Below the pieces are notes generated by a model that was given only the letters and a program-made list of their open reading frames with translations, was not told the DNA's origin and searched no databases. A stretch of DNA of 64,000 bases from Methylophaga thalassica. GTDB lineage: Bacteria; Pseudomonadota; Gammaproteobacteria; Nitrosococcales; Methylophagaceae. Location: positions 310,001 to 374,000 of the forward strand of contig NZ_BSND01000004.1 of NCBI RefSeq assembly GCF_030159795.1. Reading direction: 5' to 3'. How positions within the stretch are numbered: position 1 is the stretch's first letter; the number at the start of each line of letters is the position of its first letter. Below are positions 11,092 to 21,600 of the stretch, one piece after another. A program made the position numbers and the translations under genes.

Positions 11092-11709
11092 ATGGATATC
11101 AAAGAAGCGATTCTTACCCGTCGTTCTGTTAAACATTATGACCCTGACCACACAATGACAAAAGAAGAAGTCAGAACATTAATGGAGCATGCGATATTAT
11201 CTCCAACAGCATTTAATCTTCAGCACTGGCGTTTTATTAATGTTGAAGATAAACAGCTTCGTCAAGAAATCCGCGAAGCCAGTTACGGTCAAGCTCAAGT
11301 CACAGATTCGTCGATGTTATTAGTGCTGTGTGCCGATTTAAATGCCTGGGAGAAAGATCCTCAACGCTACTGGCGTCATGCTCCAAAAGAAGTGCAAGAC
11401 TTCATGCTGCCAGCCATTGAAGGTTATTACACCAACCATCATCAGGGGCAGCGCGATGAATGTTTTCGATCTGTCGGCATTGCTGCCAGCACTATTATGT
11501 TAATGGCAAAAGGCATGGGTTATGATTCATGCCCAATGGATGGTTTTGACTTTGATAAAGTGGCAAGAATTATCAATTTGCCTCATGATCACGTCATTGT
11601 AATGATGATTACAATCGGTAAAAAACTACAGGAAGCACGTCCACGCTCGGGACAGTTAGAGCTAGATGAAGTCCTGTTTACAGACAAGTTTCCAGACGAA
11701 ACTAAATGA
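11092..11709 (+). CDS. Nitroreductase-family FMN oxidoreductase
   Basis: This is a 205-residue cytoplasmic protein. The N-terminal TRRSVKHYDPD and SPTAFNLQHWRFINV carry FMN phosphate- and ring-binding residues of the nitroreductase family. GIAASTIMLMAKGMGYDSCPMDGFD and the C-terminal VIVMMITIGKK complete the fold. Members reduce nitro compounds, quinones or enones with NAD(P)H; the substrate here is unknown. It starts 14 bp after the previous gene with GAG-type ribosome binding sequence, and its 3' end overlaps the convergent diguanylate cyclase gene by 8 bp. Confidence 0.88.
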   Translation: MDIKEAILTRRSVKHYDPDHTMTKEEVRTLMEHAILSPTAFNLQHWRFINVEDKQLRQEIREASYGQAQVTDSSMLLVLCADLNAWEKDPQRYWRHAPKEVQDFMLPAIEGYYTNHHQGQRDECFRSVGIAASTIMLMAKGMGYDSCPMDGFDFDKVARIINLPHDHVIVMMITIGKKLQEARPRSGQLELDEVLFTDKFPDETK

Positions 11710-12739
11710 TTGGGGGTGGCGCTTCTGACACACAGTTGCGCCCTTTCCTCTTAGACATATATAAAGCTCTGTCAGCTCGCTGCATGAAGCTCTCACTACC
11801 TTCAGAGCTAACATAACGTGCCACACCAAATGACATGGTGATAACACCCAGTGACTCCCTGGTATCTTTGCGCTGTATACGTTTAGAAGCAATTTCCTGA
11901 CGAATATTTTCAGCAACATTTTTTGCATTCTGCAGGCTGGTATTCAATAAGACAATGGCAAATTCCTCACCACCATATCTTGCAACAAGATCACGTCCTT
12001 TAACACTATCTTTTAATGCATTCGCCACCACACGCAGCACCTGATCACCCACCAAGTGCCCATGTTTATCATTAATATTTTTAAACATATCAAGGTCGGC
12101 GAAGATAATGCAGACATCCAGTCCGGAATCATCTGCATCATTGGTGACTTTGCTTACCACATCATCAAAGGCTTTACGGTTAGCTAAGCCTGTCAATGTG
12201 TCTGTTTTTGCTTCTTGCTTAGAAACGTCAAACTCTTTCTTGAGTTTTTCTACCTCAGTCATCGCGGTATTTAAACGCTCAGTCAGCAACTCACCACTAT
12301 TCATCGCCTGCCGTGTTTCAGCGAGAATATCGTCGACAATCTGATGAATTTCTGCAGCAGACATATCACGATTGATCCGACTCATTAGATCATTTAATCG
12401 CTGATTCGTTTTATCCGTATGCATGACACTGCTATAGATAAAATTAATGACTTCTTTCAGCAAGCGCGCCAATTCAAGACGCATTTGATAAACTTCTTCA
12501 CGCTCTTTTTCTATATTGAAAAATCGCTTGAACAGCGTCTTGCATTGGCTTTCACTCAATAGCGGCGTTTCTTTCACCATATCTTGGATAGACAGCGAAA
12601 GCTCTTGGTTACCACCAGATACATGCTCATACCAGACCGTATAATTATCTGGTGTCATTGGCACTCCATGTTTGCGCATCAGAGGCAATGCAAGCCGCAT
12701 ATATTCTGCGGCTTTATCAGATAATTCATTGTAGTCCAT
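11702..12739 (-). CDS. Diguanylate cyclase with a helical N-terminal sensory domain
   Basis: This is a 345-residue cytoplasmic protein. The C-terminal GGDEF domain (about 178-340) has an intact active motif GGEEF at 256-260 and the substrate-binding DLDMFKNINDKHGH segment, so c-di-GMP synthesis is likely. The allosteric I-site position reads KGRD rather than RxxD, so product inhibition may be weak or absent. The N-terminal 175 residues are helical with coiled-coil character (LNTAMTEVEKLKKEF) and have no membrane segment. It starts 23 bp after argG on the same strand and may be cotranscribed with it. Confidence 0.92.
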   Translation of the reverse strand: MDYNELSDKAAEYMRLALPLMRKHGVPMTPDNYTVWYEHVSGGNQELSLSIQDMVKETPLLSESQCKTLFKRFFNIEKEREEVYQMRLELARLLKEVINFIYSSVMHTDKTNQRLNDLMSRINRDMSAAEIHQIVDDILAETRQAMNSGELLTERLNTAMTEVEKLKKEFDVSKQEAKTDTLTGLANRKAFDDVVSKVTNDADDSGLDVCIIFADLDMFKNINDKHGHLVGDQVLRVVANALKDSVKGRDLVARYGGEEFAIVLLNTSLQNAKNVAENIRQEIASKRIQRKDTRESLGVITMSFGVARYVSSEGSESFMQRADRALYMSKRKGRNCVSEAPPPII

Positions 12740-12762
12740 GCTTAAAGCCTGCGTGAGGTTTA

Positions 12763-13980
12763 TTAGACCTTACGCTTTGCCTTCCCAGCAATTTTCAGAC
12801 GCAAGGCGTTCAATTTAATGAAGCCTTCTGCATCCTTTTGATTATAAGCACCGGCGTCATCTTCAAACGTTGCAATTGACTCATCAAACAAGCTATCCGT
12901 ATCTGACGCACGACCAACCACAGAAACATTACCCTTATATAATTTGATACGTACTTTACCGTTAACTGTTTGCTGTGATTCATCAATCATTTTCTGAAGC
13001 ATCACACGCTCTGGTGCCCACCAGTATCCGTTGTAGATCAGCGAGGCATAACGTGGCATCAATTCGTCTTTAAGATGTGCAACTTCTCGGTCCAGCGTTA
13101 AAGATTCAATAGCACGGTGAGCTTTCAACATTACTGTGCCCGCAGGTGTTTCATAACAACCTCGAGACTTCATCCCGACGTAACGATTTTCAACAATATC
13201 CAGGCGACCGATACCGTTTTCGCCAGCAACTTTATTCAAATACGTCATCACAGTCGCAGGCGACATTGCTTCACCATTAATTGCAGTGATATCACCTTTT
13301 TCGTAGGTTAATTCAAGATAAGTTGCTTTGTCTGGTGCATTTTCTGGTGACACAGACCAACGCCACATAGACTCTTCAGGTTCAGCCCATGGATCTTCCA
13401 AAATACCGCCTTCATAGGAGATATGTAACAAGTTCGCATCCATCGAATAAGGCGACTTTTTACCTTGTTTCATTTCTACTGGAATACCGTGCTGTTCAGC
13501 GTAATCAAGTAGCTTTTGACGAGACAATAAGTCCCATTCTCTCCAAGGTGCGATAACTTTAATGTTAGGGTTCAAGGCATAGGCACCAAGTTCAAAACGG
13601 ACTTGGTCGTTACCTTTACCTGTAGCACCATGTGAAACCGCTTCAGCACCGGTTTGATTAGCAATCTCAACCAAACGTTTTGCGATCAATGGACGTGCGA
13701 TGGAAGTGCCTAATAAGTATTCGCCTTCATAGATGGCATTCGCACGAAACATTGGGAAAACGTAATCACGTGCAAACTCTTCACGTAAATCTTCAATGTA
13801 AATTTCTTTGATGCCCAGCGATTTTGCTTTTGCTCTGGCTGGTTCAACTTCTTCACCCTGCCCAAGGTCAGCTGTGAAAGTAACTACTTCACACTCATAT
13901 TTATCCTGCAACCACTTCAAAATAACGGAAGTATCCAGTCCACCTGAATAGGCTAAAACGACTTTGTTGATCTTAGACAT
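12763..13980 (-). CDS. argG: Argininosuccinate synthase
   Basis: This 405-residue enzyme joins citrulline and aspartate using ATP in arginine synthesis. The ATP pyrophosphatase loop AYSGGLDTS is at residues 9-17. [19 protein letters not shown] and [22 protein letters not shown] are further family signatures. The size and sequence belong to the short (about 400-residue) argG type rather than the longer E. coli form. No terminator is seen before the downstream diguanylate cyclase gene. Confidence 0.97.
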   Translation of the reverse strand: MSKINKVVLAYSGGLDTSVILKWLQDKYECEVVTFTADLGQGEEVEPARAKAKSLGIKEIYIEDLREEFARDYVFPMFRANAIYEGEYLLGTSIARPLIAKRLVEIANQTGAEAVSHGATGKGNDQVRFELGAYALNPNIKVIAPWREWDLLSRQKLLDYAEQHGIPVEMKQGKKSPYSMDANLLHISYEGGILEDPWAEPEESMWRWSVSPENAPDKATYLELTYEKGDITAINGEAMSPATVMTYLNKVAGENGIGRLDIVENRYVGMKSRGCYETPAGTVMLKAHRAIESLTLDREVAHLKDELMPRYASLIYNGYWWAPERVMLQKMIDESQQTVNGKVRIKLYKGNVSVVGRASDTDSLFDESIATFEDDAGAYNQKDAEGFIKLNALRLKIAGKAKRKV

Positions 13981-14089
13981 GGGTGATATTTATTCCTGTA
14001 AAAAATTAGCTGACTTAATCCCTAAATCACCATAGTAATAACATCGGCAAGATAGAAATTAACTTGAATAAAAAAGAACGCATATTGTA

Positions 14090-14890
14090 TCAAAAACCAT
14101 GGATTGCAAGCACTTCTTTCACGGCTTTACGACCATTTCCTTTACAACTTATTAAGCGTGGAGCATCAAGATATCGAAGTCTAAATCCAAGTTGTCGATA
14201 TAAATCAATAATTCTATCTGTGGCTTGGTTTGATAATAAAACAGGGCCATCATGCTGACTTAACCAAAGTGCGAGCCGCTCTTGATCTTCCCACTTAAAG
14301 CCTTTTTGTGAATATTGATGAAAAGGCGTGTCATATGGCGGATCCGCATACACAAAATCCATAGATTCGAGTGGTATTGTTTCGAAATCCTGACAACTGA
14401 ATTGCCAACGGGACAAAATCGGCTGATAGTCAATAAAACTCTCTAAATAATTAATGGTTTTATAGCGACCGAAAGGCACATTGTAACCACCACTACTGTT
14501 AAAACGACATAAACCGTTATAACCCGTTCGGTTTAAGTAATAGAACAATTGTGCTGCACGTGCCGGATTATTTTGTTTAGCATTCAGTTGATTAAATTCA
14601 TCACGACAATGATAGTAAGCTGATTCATCATTAATGAATGATATATCAACCTCTAGTCCTTCACTTAAATGCTGGTAAAAATTGATTAATGCCGGATTAA
14701 CATCATTGAGTAACGCACGGTCAGGTGCCAGGCCGAGCGCGACAGAAAGCCCACCACAGAAGGGTTCCACCAGTCTGGATTGCTGATGTTTACTCCAGTA
14801 GCGTTTAAGAACGGGTAATAACCAGCGTTTCCCCCCTGCCCATTTGAGTGGCGGTTTTAACGTGGCATCAAAATGGCCCTTGCTCGTCAT
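14090..14890 (-). CDS. dam: Dam-type DNA adenine-N6 methyltransferase
   Basis: This 266-residue class D12 methylase probably modifies GATC. LKWAGGK (15-21) is the N-terminal AdoMet motif, VEPFCGGLSVALG (41-53) is motif I, and DPPY (183-186) is the catalytic motif IV. The frame is open upstream to an ATG at 14956, but that codon abuts the pdh terminator hairpin and would add 22 hydrophobic residues with no counterpart in Dam proteins. The ATG at 14890 gives the canonical N-terminus. No restriction endonuclease lies nearby, so it is a solitary methylase, as in other gammaproteobacteria. GATC specificity is inferred. Confidence 0.88.
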   Translation of the reverse strand: MTSKGHFDATLKPPLKWAGGKRWLLPVLKRYWSKHQQSRLVEPFCGGLSVALGLAPDRALLNDVNPALINFYQHLSEGLEVDISFINDESAYYHCRDEFNQLNAKQNNPARAAQLFYYLNRTGYNGLCRFNSSGGYNVPFGRYKTINYLESFIDYQPILSRWQFSCQDFETIPLESMDFVYADPPYDTPFHQYSQKGFKWEDQERLALWLSQHDGPVLLSNQATDRIIDLYRQLGFRLRYLDAPRLISCKGNGRKAVKEVLAIHGF

Positions 14891-14913
14891 TAACTCAAAT
14901 AAAAATAATAGAC

Positions 14914-14952
14914 AAAAAAACGGGTATACCTGTGTAAAACACAGATATACCC
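14914..14952 (-). terminator. Rho-independent terminator of the aceE-aceF-lpdA operon
   Basis: A 13-bp stem with one mismatch (GGGTATATCTGTG against CACAGGTATACCC, minus strand) has a 5-base loop and is followed by seven T. It lies 36 bp after the lpdA stop and only 23 bp before the dam start. It fixes the end of the pdh transcript and rules out the longer dam reading. Confidence 0.92.
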
Positions 14953-14987
14953 CCATTAATTACTGGCTATAGCCAGTTTACACAGGC

Positions 14988-16760
14988 TTACTTAGAGTGC
15001 AATGTCTTGCGTGGAGGCATCAGATCGGTAATCGAACCTTCCGCCATTTCAGCAGCAAAACCTAGTGTTTCAGATAATGTTGGATGCGGGTGAATAGTCA
15101 GACCAATATCTTCTGCATCAGCGCCCATCTCTAAAGCTAAAACTGCTTCAGCAATTAATTCACCGGCATTGGGACCGACAATACCAGCACCAATCAAGCG
15201 GCCCGTTTCTTTTTCAAACAAGGCTTTTGTCAGACCTTCATCACGGCCAAGACTCAAGCTTCGACCGCTGGCTGCCCATGGGAAAGCTCCTTTGACGTAG
15301 TCGATACCTTGTTTTTTCGCTTCATCTTCACTCATACCCATCCATGCGACTTCCGGATCGGTGTAAGCAACAGAAGGAATCGTCATTGGTTCAAACACCG
15401 ATTTCTGTCCAGCAATAACTTCAGCAGCAACTTTACCTTCATGAGTGGCTTTGTGTGCCAACATAGGCTGACCAACAATATCCCCTATGGCAAAAATATG
15501 AGGAACGTTAGTACGCATCTGGCCATCTGTTTCAATAAAGCCATGATCAGTCACTATAACACCCGCTGCTTCAGCATTAATCAGCTTACCGTTCGGTGAG
15601 CGTCCGACAGCAACCAGTATTTTGTCAAACATAGCTTGTTCAGGTGCCTCTTTACCTTCAAAGGTCACCAATAAACCGTCATCTTTCGGCTCAATATTAC
15701 TGACTTTTGTGTTCAGGTAAATATTGTCGTATTTTTCCTGCACACGTTTGAGCAATGGTTTTACGATATCTTTATCTGCACCCGGAATCAGACTATCCTG
15801 CAATTCAACGACGGTGATCTTTGATCCTAAGGCATCATAGACAGTCGCCATTTCCAGTCCGATAATGCCACCGCCGATGACCAATAATTTCTCTGGTACA
15901 TCTTCCAGTTCCAGTGCATCGGTCGAATCCATCATTCTTGGATCATCATTTGGAAACACCGGGATTTTAGTGACACGAGAACCGGCAGCAATAATGCAGT
16001 TATCAAACGAAATCGTTTTCTCGCCATCAGGACCTTCTACTTTCAAGGTGTTTGGACTGGTAAAGCTCCCCTCACCCTGAATGATCGTGACTTTGCGTGT
16101 TTTGGCTAAGGCTTTTAATCCCCCAGTCAGCTGATTAACAACACTGCTTTTCCATGATTCTAATTCACGAATATCAATCTGAGGTTTATTGAATTTAACC
16201 CCGTGATGCGACATTTCTTCAGCTTCATTAATAATCTGTGCAGTGTGTAACAGTGCTTTAGATGGAATACAACCGACGTTAAGACAAACACCACCAATAC
16301 GTTCATGGCGCTCTACCATCACAACCTGTTTACCAAGGTCAGCAGCTCTGAACGCAGCAGTGTAGCCACCAGGACCGGAACCCAGCACTAATACCTCGGC
16401 ATGTACATCAGCATCACCTTGCGGCGCCGCTGCGGGTGTCGGTGCCGTTTTTTCAGCTGCAGGTGCAGTAGCTTTAGTTTCCGTTGCTGGAGCTTTTGAA
16501 TCCGTGTTTTCACCAGCTGGCTGTTCAGCTTCAAGCGTCAGAATGACATCACCTTTCGATACTTTGTCACCCACAGCCACTTTTAAGCTGACAATTTTAC
16601 CTTTGGCCGTGCTTGGAATCTCCATCGCAGCCTTGTCTGACTCTAGCGTGATAATGTCCTGATTTTCTTCAACAACATCACCCTCACTAACCAGCACTTC
16701 AATGATTTCAACAGCATCAAAATCACCAATATCCGGGACTTTTACTTCTATTTCACTCAT
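14988..16760 (-). CDS. lpdA: Dihydrolipoamide dehydrogenase (E3) with an N-terminal lipoyl domain
   Basis: This 590-residue E3 reoxidises dihydrolipoyl groups with NAD+. Residues 1-76 form a biotinyl/lipoyl domain with the acceptor Lys43 in [11 protein letters not shown]. An Ala/Pro/Thr-rich linker (about 80-115) follows, then the FAD domain ([18 protein letters not shown]), the redox disulfide in [13 protein letters not shown], the NAD-binding [10 protein letters not shown], and the C-terminal dimer motif HPHPTLSE. The extra lipoyl domain is known in E3 proteins of Neisseria and some other proteobacteria. It overlaps aceF by 4 bp and is the last gene of the operon. Confidence 0.96.
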   Translation of the reverse strand: MSEIEVKVPDIGDFDAVEIIEVLVSEGDVVEENQDIITLESDKAAMEIPSTAKGKIVSLKVAVGDKVSKGDVILTLEAEQPAGENTDSKAPATETKATAPAAEKTAPTPAAAPQGDADVHAEVLVLGSGPGGYTAAFRAADLGKQVVMVERHERIGGVCLNVGCIPSKALLHTAQIINEAEEMSHHGVKFNKPQIDIRELESWKSSVVNQLTGGLKALAKTRKVTIIQGEGSFTSPNTLKVEGPDGEKTISFDNCIIAAGSRVTKIPVFPNDDPRMMDSTDALELEDVPEKLLVIGGGIIGLEMATVYDALGSKITVVELQDSLIPGADKDIVKPLLKRVQEKYDNIYLNTKVSNIEPKDDGLLVTFEGKEAPEQAMFDKILVAVGRSPNGKLINAEAAGVIVTDHGFIETDGQMRTNVPHIFAIGDIVGQPMLAHKATHEGKVAAEVIAGQKSVFEPMTIPSVAYTDPEVAWMGMSEDEAKKQGIDYVKGAFPWAASGRSLSLGRDEGLTKALFEKETGRLIGAGIVGPNAGELIAEAVLALEMGADAEDIGLTIHPHPTLSETLGFAAEMAEGSITDLMPPRKTLHSK

Positions 16761-18082
16761 AGCAGCACCTTACGAATATCGGACAACATTTGGCTGAGCA
16801 TCACGGTAAAGCGTGCACCTGCTGCACCATCAATAACACGATGGTCATACGATACAGATAATGGCAACATCAGTCGTGGAACAAACTCTTTTCCATTCCA
16901 AACCGGTTTCATTTGATGACGGCTGACACCCAAGATAGCAACCTCAGGTGCATTGACAATAGGTGTAAAGAATTGTCCACCAATACCACCAAGACTTGAA
17001 ATAGAGAATGTGCCGCCCTGTAAATCTTTGGCTGTTAATGAACCTTCACGTGCACGGGCACTGATATCACCGAGCTCACCGGCTAATTCAAGGAAACCTT
17101 TTTTATCGACATCCTTGATTACTGGCACCATAAGGCCATTAGGTGTATCGACAGCCACACCCAGGTTGTAATAATTTTTCAGGATCAGACTTTCTTTGTC
17201 TTCACTAAGTGACGCGTTGAACTCAGGGAATTGTTTCAGACAGGCAACAACCGCTTTCATGATGAAAACTAAAGGTGTGAGGTTAACGCCTTTTTTCGCA
17301 GCCATTTCTTTATTTTCTTTACGGAAAGCATCTAACTCCGTAATGTCGGCTTCATCAAACTGAGTCACATGAGGAATATTCAGCCAGCATGCATGTAAAT
17401 GTTTGCCAGAAATTCTCTTAATTCGAGATAACTCTTGTGTTTCAACATCACCAAACTGTTCGAAATTCACCACAGGTACTGATGGGATACCGCTACCTGT
17501 CTGAGCAGGTGCAGCTGCTGGTGCAGTCATGACCTGTTTCACATAGTTTTGAACATCTTCCTTGGTGATACGACCTTTAGGACCACTACCGGTTACAGAG
17601 GTTAAAACGACCCCTAAATCACGAGCAAAACGACGTACTGATGGTGAAGCATGTGCACGGCGAATGCCCGATTTATTATCAGGTGCATAAGGAATAGCTT
17701 CCGCTGGAGGCGTATTGGCTGCAGGACTTGCTTCAACCTTCGCTTCCGGTTTCGGCTGCGGATTTTCAGTAGGTGCAGCAGCTGGCTTTTCTGTTTTTTC
17801 TTCGGGTTTAGCTTCTTCTGCAGATGAAGCACCAGCACCTTCGGCCACTTCAAGCATAGCGATAACTGTGCCTTCGCTCACCTTATCACCAACGGCTACT
17901 TTCATTTCTTTGATGACGCCTGCTTGCGATGCTGGAATTTCCATCATCGCTTTATCAGACTCAACAGTAATGACTTCTTGGTTTTCATCGATGCTATCGC
18001 CAACAGCAACAAGCACTTCAATGATTTCGACTGCCTCAAAGTCACCAATATCAGGAACTTTTAACTCAATTAATTCTGCCAT
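16757..18082 (-). CDS. aceF: Pyruvate dehydrogenase E2, dihydrolipoyllysine acetyltransferase
   Basis: This 441-residue E2 has one lipoyl domain (1-77, acceptor Lys44 in [11 protein letters not shown]), an Ala/Pro/Glu linker, a peripheral-subunit-binding domain ([14 protein letters not shown], about 145-180) and the acetyltransferase core with the catalytic DHRVIDGA near the C-terminus. E. coli E2 has three lipoyl domains; here one is on E2 and another on E3. It overlaps lpdA by 4 bp and starts 3 bp after aceE. It forms the core of the cytoplasmic PDH complex. Confidence 0.97.
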   Translation of the reverse strand: MAELIELKVPDIGDFEAVEIIEVLVAVGDSIDENQEVITVESDKAMMEIPASQAGVIKEMKVAVGDKVSEGTVIAMLEVAEGAGASSAEEAKPEEKTEKPAAAPTENPQPKPEAKVEASPAANTPPAEAIPYAPDNKSGIRRAHASPSVRRFARDLGVVLTSVTGSGPKGRITKEDVQNYVKQVMTAPAAAPAQTGSGIPSVPVVNFEQFGDVETQELSRIKRISGKHLHACWLNIPHVTQFDEADITELDAFRKENKEMAAKKGVNLTPLVFIMKAVVACLKQFPEFNASLSEDKESLILKNYYNLGVAVDTPNGLMVPVIKDVDKKGFLELAGELGDISARAREGSLTAKDLQGGTFSISSLGGIGGQFFTPIVNAPEVAILGVSRHQMKPVWNGKEFVPRLMLPLSVSYDHRVIDGAAGARFTVMLSQMLSDIRKVLL

Positions 18083-18085
18083 TAT

Positions 18086-20740
18086 TTATGCCTTAACTGG
18101 GTTGATTGCATCAGCATTAATCTCATACTTCTTGATTGCATCAGCAACCACATCGTATTTGATCTGACCTTCATCGGCTAATGCATGCAGAGTTGCAACC
18201 ACTACATGATAGCGGTCAACTTCGAAGAAGCTACGCAATGCTTCACGTGTATCACTACGGCCAAAACCATCTGTACCTAATACGGTATAGCTCGCTTTAA
18301 CCCATGGACGAATTTGTTCTGCATATAAACGTACATAGTCTGTTGCTGCAACCACAACACCAGCTGCATCATCTAAGCATTCAGAAATATAGCTGCGTTT
18401 CTTCGGTGCAGTTGGGTTGAGGCGATTGTGACGTTCAACCTCTTGTCCATCACGAACCAATTCATTCATGCTGGTCGCGCTCCACACATCAGCAGAGACT
18501 TTCCAGTCTTTTTCCAGCAACTCCGCAGCCGCTTCCACTTCACGTAGAATCGTACCACTGCCCATAAGCTGTGCTTTAAGTTTGTGTTTACCGCCCGTTT
18601 TTAATTTATACAGACCTTTGATAATGCCCTCTTCGACACCTTCAGGCATATCAGGATGTTTGTAATTTTCATTCATCGCAGTGATGTAATAGAAGACATT
18701 TTCCTGCTTCTCATACATACGTTTCATACCATCATGAACGATAACCGCCATTTCGTAGGCATAGGTTGGGTCATAACTGATGCAGTTTGGAATGGCATTT
18801 GCCATCAACAGGTTGTGACCATCCTGGTGTTGTAAACCTTCACCATTGAGGGTCGTACGACCTGCAGTCCCCCCGATGAGGAAACCTTTAGCTTGAATAT
18901 CACCCGCTAACCACCATAAATCACCTACACGCTGATAACCAAACATCGAGTAGTAGATATAGAACGGCACCATATTAACGTTGTAGTTACTGTAAGCCGT
19001 TGCAGCAGAAACCCATTCAGCCATTGAACCCGCTTCGTTAATGCCTTCTTCCAGAATCTGACCTTTGGTATCTTCACGGTACCACATGACTTTACCTGAA
19101 TCTTCAGGCTCATAACGTTGACCAGAAGAGGAATAAATACCGACACTACGGAACAGACCTTCCATACCGAAGGTACGGGCTTCGTCTGGCACGATTGGCA
19201 CAATATTCTTACCGATCTGTTTATCACGAATCAGTGCAGTTAAGACGCGAACAAACGCCATTGTGGTAGAAAGTTCACGATCACCGCTTGATTTCAGTAC
19301 GGCATCAAACAGCTTTAATTCAGGAATTTTCAGTGCAGGTGCACTGTTATTACGTTTTGGTAAGAAACCACCCAACTCTTTACGACGTTCCAGTAAATAT
19401 TTCTTCTCTGGGCTGTCATCTTTAAGCTTGATGAATGGGACTTTATCCACTTCTTCATCGGTTAAAGGAATATTGAAACGATCACGGAATCGTTTCATTT
19501 GTTCGATTTCCAGTTTCTTCTGTTGGTGTGTGGTGTTTTGGCCTTCACCGGCTTCACCCATACCGTAACCTTTTACGGTTTTAGCAAGGATAACTGTCGG
19601 TTGGCCTACATGGTCTACAGCTCGCTTATAAGCAGCGTAGATCTTTCTTGGATCATGACCACCACGACTCAAATGCCAGATATCCTCATCCGTCATGTCA
19701 GAAACCATTTCTAACAACTCAGGATATTTGCCAAAGAAGTGTTTACGAACGTAAGCACCATCTTTCGCTTTATAGTTCTGGTATTCACCATCAACCACTT
19801 CTTCCATACGTTTCAGTAGCAGGCCATTGGTGTCACGAGCTAGTAACTGATCCCAGCCACTACCCCATAAGACTTTAATGACATTCCAGCCAGCGCCACG
19901 GAATAAGGCTTCTAATTCTTGTATGATTTTACCGTTACCGCGAACAGGACCATCCAGACGCTGTAAGTTACAGTTAACTACATAGATAAGGTTATCCAGC
20001 TTCTCACGACCCGCAAGAGTGATCGCACCTAGTGATTCCGGCTCATCCATTTCACCATCGCCCAGATAAGCCCAGACATGACGGCCTTCTGTTTTAACGA
20101 TATCGCGATGCTGCATGTATTTCATGAAGCGTGCTTGATAGATCGCGAGGATCGGACCTAAGCCCATTGACACGGTTGGGAACTGCCAATAATCAGGCAT
20201 CAACCAAGGGTGTGGGTAAGAGGACAGACCTTTACCGTTTACTTCGAAACGGAAATTTTCTAATTGTTCTTCGGTCAGTCTGCCTTCAAGGAATGAACGA
20301 GCATAGATACCAGGTGATGAGTGGCCTTGAACAAAAACCATATCTGCACCGTTGCCATATTCATCACCTTTAAAGAAGTGGTTAAAGCCCACATCGTAAA
20401 GGGTGGCTGCTGATGAAAAGCTAGCAATATGACCACCGACAGAGCCGGGTTTCATATTAGCTTTCACTACCATCGCCATAGCATTCCAGCGAATATAAGA
20501 TCTCAGCTTGTGTTCCATCGCCTGGTCACCAGGGATGCGTTCTTGCTGATCAACAGGGATGGTGTTGACGTATGCAGTGTTAGCGCTATACGGGAGATTG
20601 ATCCCGGTGCGACGAGCCATATCAATGAGCTTCTCAATGATAAAGTGCGCTTTTTCCTCACCACCGGCCTCAATTACAGACTCAAGGGCATCAAGCCATT
20701 CTTGAGTTTCCTGTGGATCGTGATCGACAAAATCAGTCAT
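18086..20740 (-). CDS. aceE: Pyruvate dehydrogenase E1 component, homodimeric type
   Basis: This 884-residue thiamine-diphosphate enzyme decarboxylates pyruvate and acetylates the lipoyl domains. FVQGHSSPGIYARSFLEGRL and the ThDP motif GDGEMDEPESLGAI through NLQRLDGPVRGN are characteristic of the large homodimeric AceE. The length is typical. The start is preceded by GAGAAGG. It heads the aceE-aceF-lpdA operon; an extended -10 element lies about 45 bp upstream. Confidence 0.98.
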   Translation of the reverse strand: MTDFVDHDPQETQEWLDALESVIEAGGEEKAHFIIEKLIDMARRTGINLPYSANTAYVNTIPVDQQERIPGDQAMEHKLRSYIRWNAMAMVVKANMKPGSVGGHIASFSSAATLYDVGFNHFFKGDEYGNGADMVFVQGHSSPGIYARSFLEGRLTEEQLENFRFEVNGKGLSSYPHPWLMPDYWQFPTVSMGLGPILAIYQARFMKYMQHRDIVKTEGRHVWAYLGDGEMDEPESLGAITLAGREKLDNLIYVVNCNLQRLDGPVRGNGKIIQELEALFRGAGWNVIKVLWGSGWDQLLARDTNGLLLKRMEEVVDGEYQNYKAKDGAYVRKHFFGKYPELLEMVSDMTDEDIWHLSRGGHDPRKIYAAYKRAVDHVGQPTVILAKTVKGYGMGEAGEGQNTTHQQKKLEIEQMKRFRDRFNIPLTDEEVDKVPFIKLKDDSPEKKYLLERRKELGGFLPKRNNSAPALKIPELKLFDAVLKSSGDRELSTTMAFVRVLTALIRDKQIGKNIVPIVPDEARTFGMEGLFRSVGIYSSSGQRYEPEDSGKVMWYREDTKGQILEEGINEAGSMAEWVSAATAYSNYNVNMVPFYIYYSMFGYQRVGDLWWLAGDIQAKGFLIGGTAGRTTLNGEGLQHQDGHNLLMANAIPNCISYDPTYAYEMAVIVHDGMKRMYEKQENVFYYITAMNENYKHPDMPEGVEEGIIKGLYKLKTGGKHKLKAQLMGSGTILREVEAAAELLEKDWKVSADVWSATSMNELVRDGQEVERHNRLNPTAPKKRSYISECLDDAAGVVVAATDYVRLYAEQIRPWVKASYTVLGTDGFGRSDTREALRSFFEVDRYHVVVATLHALADEGQIKYDVVADAIKKYEINADAINPVKA

Positions 20741-20782
20741 AAATACCTTCTCAAATCATAACGCGATGAATAACAGCGGAAC

Positions 20783-20791
20783 ATTGTAACA
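20783..20791 (-). promoter_or_regulatory. Candidate extended -10 promoter of the pdh operon
   Basis: The minus strand reads TGTTACAAT, an extended -10 form (TGn plus TACAAT), 42 bases before the aceE ATG. The -35 region is weak. This is a pattern match only. Confidence 0.4.
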
Positions 20792-20928
20792 GTTTTTGTT
20801 TGAATTCATGACTCAAACCACTATATACAATGCCACTTGACACAGAATTTAAACAGAAACTTGTTTACTGACTTATGGTTAGTTCACACCACGACTTCAC
20901 GGTGTTGCTTATCAGTTTGCGAAAAAAT

Positions 20929-21600
20929 TCAGCGGCTGACCAGCTTTTTTTTATTCAATGAATGAAATAATCTGATGGAGAAGAGAAATGATAGAAGAAT
21001 CATATAAATGATCGGTTCACGGATATCCGCTTTCACCAACATAAGAAAATGCACGCAGGATAAAGTCGCTATTACATAGGTCAAGCGATGTAACCGTTTC
21101 CAACGCTTGCCACCAAGTCGTTTCATCATTTTGTTGGTTGATGTCATCACCAGAGGCAACAAAAGTATAAAGCTGATAAACCCTACGGTAATGAAAGGCC
21201 TTTTAAGGATATCCTTCCAGATATCCTGAATATCAAATAGCTGATCCAAGCCGAGATATAACAGCATATGCACGCTGGCATAAAAAAATGCATATAAGCC
21301 CAGCATACGCCGATATTTTACAATCGCAGTTAATCCGGTATACCAACGAATAGGCGACACCAACAGAGTAATTAATAAAAAACGTAAGGCCCATAAACCA
21401 GAACTTCTGGTTAAGGTTTCCACAGGATTTGCTCCGAGGTTATCCGTCAAAAGTCCCCAGACAAGATAAATGAGAGGCAGCAGACAAACAATAAACAACA
21501 ACGTCTTTACGACATTTGCTTTGGTATTCGCTGACAATCGTTGTTCAGAAATAACGTTTAAGATCCATGCCTGCATATAAGTCTGCCACCTGTTCACCAT
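20929..21600 (-). CDS. msrQ: MsrQ, heme-containing membrane subunit of the MsrPQ repair system
   Basis: This 223-residue membrane protein has about six transmembrane segments, with the ferric-reductase-like pattern of the YedZ/MsrQ family. Histidines fall in membrane positions ([28 protein letters not shown]), and [20 protein letters not shown] is a typical family stretch. It passes electrons from the quinone pool or flavin reductase to periplasmic MsrP. The start overlaps msrP by 56 bp, or 35 bp if the second Met (MQAWIL) is used; both imply coupled translation. It is the last gene of the operon that begins with the Cys-rich peptide at 23517. Confidence 0.92.
   Translation of the reverse strand: MVNRWQTYMQAWILNVISEQRLSANTKANVVKTLLFIVCLLPLIYLVWGLLTDNLGANPVETLTRSSGLWALRFLLITLLVSPIRWYTGLTAIVKYRRMLGLYAFFYASVHMLLYLGLDQLFDIQDIWKDILKRPFITVGFISFILLLPLVMTSTNKMMKRLGGKRWKRLHRLTYVIATLSCVHFLMLVKADIREPIIYMILLSFLFSIRLFHSLNKKKLVSR

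Noticed and set aside
14891-14956. Upstream in-frame ATG for dam adding 22 hydrophobic residues (possible signal or membrane anchor)
   Set aside because: The extra sequence is the reading of the pdh terminator hairpin and T run, and Dam proteins begin near the LKWAGGK motif.
17715-18167. 150-codon plus-strand frame opposite aceF
   Set aside because: Antisense of the Ala/Pro/Glu linker and lipoyl domain of aceF; no independent coding evidence.
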